Translations under genes and position numbers: made by a program | Notes under the pieces: generated by a model | The model's database searches: none | What the model saw: the letters and a program-made list of their open reading frames with translations, nothing else | What the model was told of the DNA's origin: nothing | Shown: positions 55,991-63,694 of the stretch, in pieces | Numbering within the stretch: position 1 is the stretch's first letter | How the letters are laid out: each line of letters begins with the position of its first letter | Source of the DNA: an uncultured Arenicella sp. | GTDB lineage: Bacteria > Pseudomonadota > Gammaproteobacteria > Arenicellales > Arenicellaceae | Assembly: GCA_937922925.1 (NCBI GenBank) | Contig: CALAKU010000006.1 | Span: forward strand, 1 to 64,000 | Reading direction: 5' to 3' | DNA length: 64,000 bases

Positions 55991-56221
55991 TTAACCTTTT
56001 AAGCCAAAAGAAACGATGATCGCCACAAACAATAAAATAGTGGAGGCAAACACAGCGACCGCCATATTGCCGTCTTGCAATTGTTTTTCGATATCGACAT
56101 TTTTGAGCAGCTGGCTGTCAACAAACTTAAGCGCTGCCACACCAACCATCAAGGCAATCACGGTGTACAGCAGATTGATGCCTAGATTAAATAAAGTGCC
56201 AATAAAAAATGAGGTATCCAT
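55991..56221 (-). CDS. DUF350 family small membrane protein
   Basis: 76 aa with two hydrophobic segments (about 6-30 and 53-75). Pattern YTVIALMVGVAALKFVDSQLLKNVDIEKQLQDGNMAVAVFAS is that of the DUF350/UPF0719 family, of unknown function, often found in membrane stress or polyamine-type clusters. Middle gene between the MBL-fold gene (17 bp upstream) and the transglutaminase-like gene (6 bp downstream). Confidence 0.88.
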   Translation of the reverse strand: MDTSFFIGTLFNLGINLLYTVIALMVGVAALKFVDSQLLKNVDIEKQLQDGNMAVAVFASTILLFVAIIVSFGLKG

Positions 56222-56238
56222 GATGTTCTTCCCAAGCG

Positions 56239-57123
56239 TTATCTTGCGTCATTGATCAATTGGTTCACCATGCGCTCGGTGTTGATAAAGCCCCAAGAAA
56301 AGCTCTCATAATCTGCAAGGGGGTTTGCCGCTTGAATCTCTTCGTCTGACTTACCGTCATCTACCAAGGCTTTGACTCGATTTAACCCCGTTTCCAACAT
56401 ATTGGCAGTGCTTTTTACATCAGCTTTAGACGCTAAGGGGCCATGCCCTGGAATAATTTTAGTTTCGTCGTTCGCTAGATCAGCAATTGATTTCAGAGCC
56501 GAAATGGCTCCGTCAACCGAGCCCCCATTTTTTGCATCAATAAACGGGAATCGGCCATTGAATAAGATATCGCCGGTGTGGATGACATTGGCGTCTTCAA
56601 AATAGACAATGGCATCGCCGTCGGTATGCGCATTGGCATAGTGGATAATACGGGCCGCATCGCCGTTGATGTGTATCGTCATTTGATCAGAGAAAGTCAG
56701 TACGGGTAGGCCTGGCCCTTGAGTCTCCTTGTCGACGAGAGAGCGGCGTAAGTTACGATGGCTGATGATACGCGACCCCTCAGCGCCATAGGCAACATTA
56801 TTGCCGGTGTGATCGCCATGAGCATGTGTGTTGATCAAATAATCGATGGGTTGATCGGTGGTTTTTGCAACCTCGGCTTTGAGAACCTCGAGAAGCGCAG
56901 GCAAGCCATTGTCGATCATCGCCACACCGTCGTCGCCAATACTTAGGCCGATGTTGCCACCGGTAAACGCGCCCACGCCTGACAGCATGTAAACCGAGCC
57001 TGCGACTTTCTCAGTCTTAAGTTCCAGCTGATCTTGGGCTGTGGCTGTGACCATGCTCGCAATCATGCCGCTTAGCGTCAGTATGGCGCTTAGGCCGATT
57101 GAATGTATTTGTCTTGTAATCAT
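56239..57123 (-). CDS. Exported MBL-fold metallohydrolase
   Basis: 294-aa metallo-beta-lactamase-fold hydrolase with a signal peptide (core LSAILTLSGMIASMVTATA). Zinc ligands: HAHGDHTGNN (HxHxDH), His in ANAHTDGDAI, Asp in HTGDILF, His in IPGHGP. Relatives include periplasmic B3-like or cyclase-like proteins with diverse, mostly unknown substrates. The sequence does not indicate beta-lactamase activity in particular. First gene of the MBL-DUF350-transglutaminase operon. Confidence 0.9.
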   Translation of the reverse strand: MITRQIHSIGLSAILTLSGMIASMVTATAQDQLELKTEKVAGSVYMLSGVGAFTGGNIGLSIGDDGVAMIDNGLPALLEVLKAEVAKTTDQPIDYLINTHAHGDHTGNNVAYGAEGSRIISHRNLRRSLVDKETQGPGLPVLTFSDQMTIHINGDAARIIHYANAHTDGDAIVYFEDANVIHTGDILFNGRFPFIDAKNGGSVDGAISALKSIADLANDETKIIPGHGPLASKADVKSTANMLETGLNRVKALVDDGKSDEEIQAANPLADYESFSWGFINTERMVNQLINDAR

Positions 57124-57137
57124 GGCTTACCTCTTTG

Positions 57138-57170
57138 GAGAGTCGTTAAAGATAGAGAGTCGTTAAAGAT
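57138..57170. repeat. 17-bp tandem duplication before the MBL gene
   Basis: GAGAGTCGTTAAAGAT occurs at 57138-57153 and again at 57155-57170, without mismatch, period 17. It lies 15-47 bp upstream of the MBL start on the minus strand. Confidence 0.8.
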
Positions 57171-57339
57171 TCGTTTTTTTGACGTTCGTTTTTCTCGCGA
57201 TTTGCTCGAGAAAACGTTTTCGTTGCGTAGTGAGTTTATCAGACCCTCAATCAATATAAATCCATGCGTCAAAACTTCGATTAATCGTCCAAATCGGCTA
57301 AACTCCACGCCCACATAGAATCTTTCTACAAGTCAAACA

Positions 57340-58440
57340 GTGACCACTTATAAAATTGCAATTCTTGCTGGCGACGGCATTGGCCCAGAGATAACCAAAG
57401 AAGGCTTGAAAGTGCTTGAGGTTATCGAACAAAGAAACGAGGTCAACTTCGAGATTACAGAAGCGCCATTTGGGGCCGGTGCGTATTTTTCGCATGGCAG
57501 CTCATACCCAGTAGAAACTCAAAAATTGGTCGATGAAGCCGATGCGGTAGTCAAAGGCCCGATTGGTTTAAGCCATGAAGAGTCCAAGAAAATCCCTATC
57601 GATGAACTGCCTGAGCGCGGTGCCTTATTACCTTTGCGTAAACAGCTCAACACCTATGCCAACTATCGGCCAGTGTATTTGCCGAAGTCCTTGGCGCATT
57701 TTTCGCCTCTCAAGCCTGAGGTAATCGGTGAGGGAATCGACATCTTGATGGTGCGCGAATTAGTTGGAGGCTTGTACTTTGGCGAAAAAGAATTGGGGAC
57801 TGACGACAGTGGTAAACGTTTTGTGCGTGAAGTGTTGGAGTACGACGAAGACCAAATCAGCAATATTTTGCATACCGCCTTCAAGTTGGCCGCGAGCCGC
57901 AAAGGTGTGTTACACAATATCCACAAAAGCAATGTGTTGAAATCCAGCGTGCTGTGGAACGAAATACTGGATGAAGTCGCCAGAGACTACAGCGATGTCG
58001 AAGTGATTCACACCTTGGTTGACGCAGCCGCAACAGCACTGTGTTTAAACCCCGCTCAATTTGATGTGATGGTGATGGAGAATATGTTTGGCGATATCTT
58101 AAGTGACCAAGGTGGCGGTATTCTGGGTTCTCTCGGCTTAATGCCATCAGCGTGTTTGGGGCCAAACAATCGTGCCTATTACGAACCCTCGCATGGGTCA
58201 GCGCCGGACATTGCGGGTCAAAACATAGCCAATCCATACTCCATGATAGGATCCATGGCGATGATGCTCGAATACAGTTTCGATATGAAAGACGAAGCCC
58301 GCAATATTTGGAACGCGATGCAAGCGGTATTCGCCCAAGGATTTTCTACGTCAGACCTCTCTAAGCCCGGCAGTGGTGTAACTATGCTGTCTACCGATGC
58401 ATTCGGAGATAAAGTAGTTGAACAGCTAAAACAAGGCTGA
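57340..58440 (+). CDS. Isopropylmalate dehydrogenase-like beta-decarboxylating dehydrogenase
   Basis: 366-aa NAD-dependent decarboxylating dehydrogenase of the LeuB/isocitrate dehydrogenase family; start GTG 57340. Motifs: AGDGIGPEI, LPLRKQLNTYANYRPV (substrate Arg), VRELVGGLYFGE, MENMFGDILSDQGGG (metal Asp), and EPSHGSAPDIAG. Differences from common LeuB include YANYRPVYL and the GGILGSLGLMPS loop. leuA, leuC and leuD are not nearby; the neighbour is a PhzF-family gene 4 bp downstream. Authentic LeuB and other 2-oxoacid-forming dehydrogenases are both possible. Confidence 0.82.
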   Translation: MTTYKIAILAGDGIGPEITKEGLKVLEVIEQRNEVNFEITEAPFGAGAYFSHGSSYPVETQKLVDEADAVVKGPIGLSHEESKKIPIDELPERGALLPLRKQLNTYANYRPVYLPKSLAHFSPLKPEVIGEGIDILMVRELVGGLYFGEKELGTDDSGKRFVREVLEYDEDQISNILHTAFKLAASRKGVLHNIHKSNVLKSSVLWNEILDEVARDYSDVEVIHTLVDAAATALCLNPAQFDVMVMENMFGDILSDQGGGILGSLGLMPSACLGPNNRAYYEPSHGSAPDIAGQNIANPYSMIGSMAMMLEYSFDMKDEARNIWNAMQAVFAQGFSTSDLSKPGSGVTMLSTDAFGDKVVEQLKQG

Positions 58441-58444
58441 TTTG

Positions 58445-59278
58445 ATGAGTGAATGCTTTGATCAATTCGTGATTGATGCGTTTGCCGACAAACCCTTTAG
58501 TGGCAACCCTGCGGCCGTGGTGCCCCTTGCCGAGTGGCTGAACGATTCGCTTCTCCAAGCCATTGCGGCACAACACAATTTGTCAGAAACGGCGTTCATG
58601 GTTCCAATCGCTGAGGCCGCACACGAAAGTGAAAACCATACAAACATCGTCGACAGCCAAGGCCATGCCAGCTACCAAATTCGGTGGTTCACGCCTCTAG
58701 CCGAAGTGGATTTATGCGGCCATGCCACCATGGCAAGCGCCCACGCACTGCACCAAATGACGGGAGCTGAGCGGTTTTCGTTTATGTCGCGCAGCGGCCT
58801 GCTGGAGGTTCGCTTGATTGATGGCTGGTGGGCTATGGATTTTCCGGCAGAAGTGCCTGAACCCATTGCCATGCCTGAGGTGTTGCAAAAACTGTTCAAC
58901 GCAACGGATCTGCCATGTTTATTTAATCAAGATATTCTATTAGTGCTTGAGTCTGAGCAAGCCGTACTCGACGCCGAGCCTGCACCGCAAGCTCTATTAG
59001 AACTAGAGGGTCGTGGCCTAATAATTACCGCGCCTTCAGAGCAGACTGACTTTGTGCACCGGTTTTTTGCGCCCAAGGTGGGCATTGATGAAGACCCGGT
59101 GACTGGCTCAGCGTTCACCAAATTGATTCCTTATTGGGCACAACGTTTGGGGCGTCGTCAGTTAACCGGTCGCCAAGTATCATCAAGAGGCGGCTTCGCC
59201 CGATGCGAGCTGAATGAGCAACGAGTTAGTATTGCAGGGCAAGCAAGACTGTATTCGCGAGGGCAGATTTTTCTCTAG
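58445..59278 (+). CDS. PhzF family isomerase/epimerase-like protein
   Basis: 277 aa; ATG at 58445 preferred over the adjacent in-frame TTG. Two diaminopimelate-epimerase-like halves with signatures FSGNPAAVV, the catalytic Glu in LSETAFMV, DLCGHATMASAHAL, and DEDPVTGSAFTKLIPYW. The family includes PhzF and many uncharacterised isomerases. Translationally close to the LeuB-like gene, which suggests a shared pathway; no phenazine genes are present. Confidence 0.88.
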   Translation: MSECFDQFVIDAFADKPFSGNPAAVVPLAEWLNDSLLQAIAAQHNLSETAFMVPIAEAAHESENHTNIVDSQGHASYQIRWFTPLAEVDLCGHATMASAHALHQMTGAERFSFMSRSGLLEVRLIDGWWAMDFPAEVPEPIAMPEVLQKLFNATDLPCLFNQDILLVLESEQAVLDAEPAPQALLELEGRGLIITAPSEQTDFVHRFFAPKVGIDEDPVTGSAFTKLIPYWAQRLGRRQLTGRQVSSRGGFARCELNEQRVSIAGQARLYSRGQIFL

Positions 59279-59422
59279 TCGTACCCAATTCGCTTTTCTT
59301 CCCAGAACTTCCTTCCTATGCTTGTCTTGGCGTCTAAGCTTAAATTTGTGTGACGCGGTTGAATCCAGATCCAATCGACGCGCATCTAAGTTAGCGTAAA
59401 CCCGTAAAACTGGAGAACAATA

Positions 59423-60100
59423 ATGAAAAAACGACTGTTTATAGCCGCATTAATCGCCATGGTTTGTGTGCCTTTTGCCAGCGCGTATGGTCAAGAGAGT
59501 GAAGAGAAATCAAGAATTTCAATCGACATCAACGTCGAAGATGATGAGCAAAGTGAGTTTGATGAGCAAATCGAATCATTAGTCGATTTACTCGGCAAAT
59601 TCGATACAGACGCAGCCGAAGAGGTTGCCGTTGAGATCGAAGGGCTTTCTGAGGACGAAAAACGAGAGCTAGTCAAAAAATTTGCTAAAGCCAAGGTGTT
59701 TAAGGTCGACAACGATGATATTCCTGCCGGCGCAATCGCAATAATGGTCCCGGCCATTGTTATGGTGTTTGGTACTCCCTTGTTTATTTTGATCGCGGTG
59801 CTGGTCTTTAGCCATCGCCGACGTCGACAAAAAATGGAAATGATTAACGCCTTCGTCGCATCTGGGCAACCGGTTCCAGAACAAGTGCTCAGTAGTTTTG
59901 ATGGCGCGAGCTCCGGCGGGCTGCTGCGCAGTGGCATCAGCTTGTCGTCTATTGGCTTAGGCTTGATCGTCGCGTTTACGGTACTCGGCAATGAAGTGGT
60001 GGCGGCGATCGGGTTTATCCCGTTTTTTATTGGTTTAGGACGACTATTATATTGGCGTCTTGAAAATCGCAAACAGAATCAAAGCGAGGCAATAGACTAG
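59423..60100 (+). CDS. DUF6249 domain membrane protein
   Basis: 225 aa. Signal peptide (FASAYG end), an acidic periplasmic-side region (about 25-95, with DINVEDDEQSEFDEQIESL), a membrane segment (about 100-130: IPAGAIAIMVPAIVMVFGTPLF), the basic motif HRRRRQKMEMINAFVASGQPVPEQVL diagnostic of DUF6249, and two further hydrophobic segments to residue 212. First gene before an ECF sigma factor, as often seen for this family. Function is unknown. It has a normal Shine-Dalgarno (GGAG, 8 bp). Confidence 0.85.
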   Translation: MKKRLFIAALIAMVCVPFASAYGQESEEKSRISIDINVEDDEQSEFDEQIESLVDLLGKFDTDAAEEVAVEIEGLSEDEKRELVKKFAKAKVFKVDNDDIPAGAIAIMVPAIVMVFGTPLFILIAVLVFSHRRRRQKMEMINAFVASGQPVPEQVLSSFDGASSGGLLRSGISLSSIGLGLIVAFTVLGNEVVAAIGFIPFFIGLGRLLYWRLENRKQNQSEAID

Positions 60101-60155
60101 TTAGCTCGAAGCTCAGGCTGGCAACGAATCACTACGATTAATTAGTTTATCCCTC

Positions 60156-60731
60156 GTGAAGCAACTTGAAGACGTTGAGCTGATTGAGCTCGCGGTCAAG
60201 CAGAATAATCAGCGCGCTTTTGCAGAGCTGGTGGAGCGGCATCAATCGAATTTACGCTATTCGATGCGCCAGCTCACCGACTGGAACGAGGCCTTAGCGG
60301 ATGATTTGGTGCAAGATGCGTTTATTCAGGCCTTTCGCCAGTTGGCGAAATTTCGCGGTGAAGCCAAATTCTCCAGTTGGCTTTATCGTATCGGCTATAA
60401 CGTATTCTTGATGCACGTGCGAAAAAAGCAATTACAGACGCAATCACTTGATACGCATCCTGTTGTTGATACCCCACAGGAACCTGCGGCCAGTGAGCTT
60501 CAAAGCAATGATTCGGCCAGCGCCGAGCAGTCGCTATTGCACAAAAAGGTAGCTGGGCTCTTAGCGCAACTCGAACCTGAGCGGCGCTCGGTATTGCATT
60601 TGTTTTTACATCGACAGCATACTCAGCAAGAGATTGCTACTATCATGGGAATTCCGCTGGGCACAGTGAAGACCCATATAAACCGAGGCAGAGCGGGTCT
60701 GCAAGACGCCCTGCGAGCATGGCAGTCATAA
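60156..60731 (+). CDS. ECF-type RNA polymerase sigma factor
   Basis: 191-aa sigma-70 family factor of group 4, starting at GTG 60156. Region 2: DDLVQDAFIQAFRQLAKFRGEAKFSSWLYRIGYNVFLMHVRKK. Region 4: LEPERRSVLHLFLHRQHTQQEIATIMGIPLGTVKTHINRGRAGLQD. The stop overlaps the ATG of a 57-aa ORF by one base, and a membrane protein gene follows. No promoter of its own type could be confirmed. Confidence 0.92.
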   Translation: MKQLEDVELIELAVKQNNQRAFAELVERHQSNLRYSMRQLTDWNEALADDLVQDAFIQAFRQLAKFRGEAKFSSWLYRIGYNVFLMHVRKKQLQTQSLDTHPVVDTPQEPAASELQSNDSASAEQSLLHKKVAGLLAQLEPERRSVLHLFLHRQHTQQEIATIMGIPLGTVKTHINRGRAGLQDALRAWQS

Positions 60732-60904
60732 TGACCAATTTGTTAACGAAATCAACGAGAAGTCGCTGTAGAATGTATCCAGCGGCACAAAAAAACCTCA
60801 TCGATGTTTTTGAGGAATCGCTCAAGGTTTTGCCCCAAGGCTTAGGCCGCATTTCCAGGCCCGCGAGCAAGAAAGGCCTGCCAGTAAGAAAGATCAGCGA
60901 GTAA
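60731..60904 (+). CDS. Unknown 57-aa protein in the ECF operon
   Basis: ATG at 60731 overlaps the sigma stop (TAATG). A 12-bp earlier ATG at 60719 is also in frame but lies within the sigma gene. The product is basic (ends KKGLPVRKISE), with two Arg/Cys near the N-terminus and no membrane segment or recognised domain. Perfect coupling on both sides (stop at 60904, next ATG at 60906) argues that it is a real gene. Confidence 0.6.
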   Translation: MTNLLTKSTRSRCRMYPAAQKNLIDVFEESLKVLPQGLGRISRPASKKGLPVRKISE

Positions 60905-60905
60905 G

Positions 60906-61289
60906 ATGATGAAAAAATCAGATCACAGTCAAAGCAGCGTCGCCGATATAGATGCCTTGTTTGCCTCAGCCAGAGAGTCTCAGCCAGCATTGCAGGCGAG
61001 TGAGTTTACGGCGAACGTCATGGCTGAGATCGACAGGCTTAGTACGCCGCTAGCAAGCTATGTCAATCTTGAGCAAAGTAAAACAGCACGGTCCTTACCG
61101 GTAGACATTATTACCGGTGGCTTGGGTGTTGCAGCCGTCGCCTGGTTTTTTGACGCGAACGAGGCCATCACGGCGCTGGTTAGCATAATTCCCGAATCCA
61201 TTGTAATTAGCCCAATCAGTGTGGCAATGGCATTGGCTGGCTTGTCGGCATTGAGCTTGGCGTCTTGGTGGGCAGTAGAACAGCGTTAG
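60906..61289 (+). CDS. Small membrane protein, probable anti-sigma factor
   Basis: 127 aa. The cytoplasmic N-part (DIDALFASARESQPALQASEFTANVMAEID) resembles anti-sigma N-termini in being helical and adjacent to the sigma gene; two hydrophobic segments follow (about 75-100 and 105-122). The start ATG 60906 is 1 bp after the 57-aa stop; a second ATG at 60909 is equally possible. Sequence identity to a known anti-sigma is not evident, so the role is inferred from position and topology. Confidence 0.7.
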   Translation: MMKKSDHSQSSVADIDALFASARESQPALQASEFTANVMAEIDRLSTPLASYVNLEQSKTARSLPVDIITGGLGVAAVAWFFDANEAITALVSIIPESIVISPISVAMALAGLSALSLASWWAVEQR

Positions 61290-61315
61290 GCTAGACCGAT
61301 CCTACATTCATTATT

Positions 61316-61867
61316 TTGTTTCAATCAACGCGATTACAATCACTTGGTTTTGTTTTGATAAGCAAACCGGTGTTATGGTTTTTTCGGTTTGCGGTGTTCA
61401 GCCTTTTCGCTCTCCCGATCGTAAGTTCAGCCCAATTCATCAATATCTATGAGGGCGTTGTTCGGTTCCCAAACGGCTTTTTTGCAACCGGCAACGAGCA
61501 AATCATCATCACGGCTCGGGGTTCGCAATTTTCGAACCCGACGATTGAAGAATTTCCTGTTGTTGTTCCCGAAGGCGCAGACCAAGGAGCGTTTGCCTTC
61601 ACACTTGATTCGAGTCAAACCGGCGGTTTTTGGTCATTGTCCGTACGCTGTGAGCAGTGTGCATCGGCTATTCCGGCAGAGCCTCATTTTCCAACCACTG
61701 CAACTGGCGACCCGCTGATTTTGGATCCCTCAAGCCAGTTTTTCTATATTGCCGGTACAGATTTTAGAGCCTTGAGCCTAAGCTTTATTGCCACTCGACC
61801 CCCGTCCAACCCAGAAGCAGCACGGCTAGTGCCCTTGGTGGATTTGATACTCAATGACGACAACTGA
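61316..61867 (+). CDS. Hypothetical exported protein
   Basis: Unknown family. The frame from TTG 61316 gives 183 aa; a TTG at 61355 would give a shorter, typical signal peptide (ISKPVLWFFRFAVFSLFALP, cleavage near VSSA). There is no in-frame ATG. The mature part has strand-like sequences (NEQIIITARGSQFSNPTI, GGFWSLSVRCEQCASAIP) including CEQC, and ends LVDLILNDDN. It is 26 bp downstream of the ECF operon, and could be its last gene or output. Confidence 0.6.
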   Translation: MFQSTRLQSLGFVLISKPVLWFFRFAVFSLFALPIVSSAQFINIYEGVVRFPNGFFATGNEQIIITARGSQFSNPTIEEFPVVVPEGADQGAFAFTLDSSQTGGFWSLSVRCEQCASAIPAEPHFPTTATGDPLILDPSSQFFYIAGTDFRALSLSFIATRPPSNPEAARLVPLVDLILNDDN

Positions 61868-62009
61868 GTGCAATAAATGATCGTTGCCGCTGGGTCTAAA
61901 CGGCTCGCACGGCAAAGCAATCGACGCCGATAGTCACTATCTACACCTATATTCGACTTTAAATCGTGTAAAAATAAAGCCATAAAAACAAATTTTTGAG
62001 GAGCAACGA

Positions 62010-63641
62010 ATGCAAGGTTTAATGATGGGCGAGCAGCTCACGATCACTTCTTTAATGCGCCACGGGCGCACCATCAATGGCGACAGTGAGATTGTGTCTA
62101 TAACGCATGACAATCCTCGGCATCGCTATACACAGGCAGAGTGCTATGACCGCGCGGGTCAGTTAGCGTTCGCCTTAAAGGAGCTAGGGCTCAAAGAGGG
62201 GCAGACCGTTGGCACCTTGGCGTGGAACGATTATCGACACATGGAGGTCTATTACGGCGTGGCTTGCAGTGGCGCCGTTTGTCATACCATCAACCCGCGT
62301 TTGTTCCCTGAGCAATTGGTTTACATTATCAATCATGCCGAAGATCAGTTTTTAATGGTCGACCCGATGTTTGTGCCATTAATCGAAGCCATCGCTGATC
62401 AAATTTCGTCGGTTAAAGGCGTGATTATTATGGGCGGCGAACAGAGCATGCCGGAAACCAAGCTCGACAATTTGCATTGTTATGAGACCCTCTTAGCTGG
62501 TCATGGTGCAGATTTTCCATGGCCAGACCTAGACGAAAATTCGGCCTGTTCTTTGTGCTATACCTCGGGCACCACCGGCAACCCCAAAGGCGTGTTGTAT
62601 TCGCATCGCTCCTTGGTTTTGCAAAGCTATGCCTGTTGTTTGGCCGACGGCATGGGCTTGCGCTCTTACGATACGGCATTGCCGATTGTGCCAATGTTCC
62701 ACGTTAACGCTTGGAACATTCCTTACTCGGCGGCGCTTTCTGGCTTTAAGCTGGTGTTCCCAGGGTCCAAAATGGGCGATGGCGAAGCGCTGCAAGAATT
62801 AATCGATAGTGAGCAAGTCAATTATTCGGTCGGCGTGCCGACAGTGTGGCTGTCGTTATTAACTTACCTTAAAGAATCCGGTAAGAAAGTAACAAGCCTT
62901 GAGCGAGTTGGTGTTGGTGGTTCTGCCTGCCCAATTAGCATCATGAAAGACTTCGAGGAAAACCATGGCGTTACGACCATAACCGGTTGGGGTATGACCG
63001 AGATGGCGCCCTTGGGTACCTTTAATCAAACCAAGCGACCACGCGAGGCGTATTCGGATGCCGAGTACGATGCCTTACGGGTCAGAGCCGGGCGGCCGAT
63101 CTTTGGTGTTAGCATGAAAATCGTCGATGAAAACGACGAAGAAGTTCCATGGGATGGCGTCGCATTTGGCGCACTCAAAGTGAGAGGGCCATGGGTAGTT
63201 GAGCGCTATTTTAAACATGAAGAGTCCACCTTAGACGACAAAGGTTGGTTTGATACCGGCGATGTGGCCAGCATTGATGCAGACGGCAATATGATCATCA
63301 CCGATCGAACCAAAGACGTGATCAAGTCTGGTGGGGAGTGGATATCGTCGATTGATCTGGAAAATTGTGCGATGGGCCATCCGGAGGTAGCCGAAGCTGC
63401 GGTGATTGGTATCGCGCATCCCAAATGGGACGAGCGACCGCTGCTGATTGTGGTTCGAGCGCCCGGTAAAGACGTGACCCCTGATTCGATTTTAGAATTT
63501 ATGGATGACAAGATCGCCAAGTGGTGGATGCCAGACGAAGTGACCTTTGTCGACGAGCTGCCTCATACGGCCACCGGCAAAATCCACAAGCTCAAGTTGC
63601 GAGAGCAGTTTGCAGATTTCTCGTTTGCCTCGGCAGGCTAG
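62010..63641 (+). CDS. Acyl-CoA ligase, DmdB/AlkK-like
   Basis: 543-aa adenylate-forming enzyme with a clear Shine-Dalgarno (GAGGAGC). Motifs: P-loop [18 protein letters not shown], the A5 region [14 protein letters not shown], the A7 region [16 protein letters not shown], the hinge [17 protein letters not shown], and the catalytic Lys near the end in [15 protein letters not shown]. It is most like medium-chain ligases of the AlkK type and the methylmercaptopropionate-CoA ligase DmdB; the substrate cannot be fixed. The acyl-CoA dehydrogenase at 48436-50199 is of a compatible family. Confidence 0.9.
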   Translation: MQGLMMGEQLTITSLMRHGRTINGDSEIVSITHDNPRHRYTQAECYDRAGQLAFALKELGLKEGQTVGTLAWNDYRHMEVYYGVACSGAVCHTINPRLFPEQLVYIINHAEDQFLMVDPMFVPLIEAIADQISSVKGVIIMGGEQSMPETKLDNLHCYETLLAGHGADFPWPDLDENSACSLCYTSGTTGNPKGVLYSHRSLVLQSYACCLADGMGLRSYDTALPIVPMFHVNAWNIPYSAALSGFKLVFPGSKMGDGEALQELIDSEQVNYSVGVPTVWLSLLTYLKESGKKVTSLERVGVGGSACPISIMKDFEENHGVTTITGWGMTEMAPLGTFNQTKRPREAYSDAEYDALRVRAGRPIFGVSMKIVDENDEEVPWDGVAFGALKVRGPWVVERYFKHEESTLDDKGWFDTGDVASIDADGNMIITDRTKDVIKSGGEWISSIDLENCAMGHPEVAEAAVIGIAHPKWDERPLLIVVRAPGKDVTPDSILEFMDDKIAKWWMPDEVTFVDELPHTATGKIHKLKLREQFADFSFASAG

Positions 63642-63663
63642 CATCCACGCTAATTGTGGCAAT

Positions 63664-63694
63664 AAAAGCGCTCGACTTGGCGGGCGCTTTTTTA
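63664..63694. terminator. Bidirectional terminator
   Basis: AAAGCGCTCG and CGGGCGCTTT pair around ACTTGG (one G-T wobble), with T run on the plus side and A run on the minus side, 23 bp after the ligase stop and touching the end of the MFS gene. It serves both convergent genes. Confidence 0.85.

Noticed and set aside
56239-57123. Beta-lactamase resistance gene
   Set aside because: The MBL fold and zinc ligands are shared by many hydrolases; nothing shows beta-lactam specificity, and the neighbours (DUF350, transglutaminase-like) are not resistance genes.
59304-59337. Sigma-E-like promoter (AGAACTT ... GTCTAA) before the ECF operon
   Set aside because: The halves resemble the consensus, but the distance is about 22 nt instead of the required 15-17.
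59491-60072. 193-aa minus-strand ORF opposite the DUF6249 gene
   Set aside because: Serine-rich shadow frame without domain features; the plus-strand gene has a signal peptide and a family motif.
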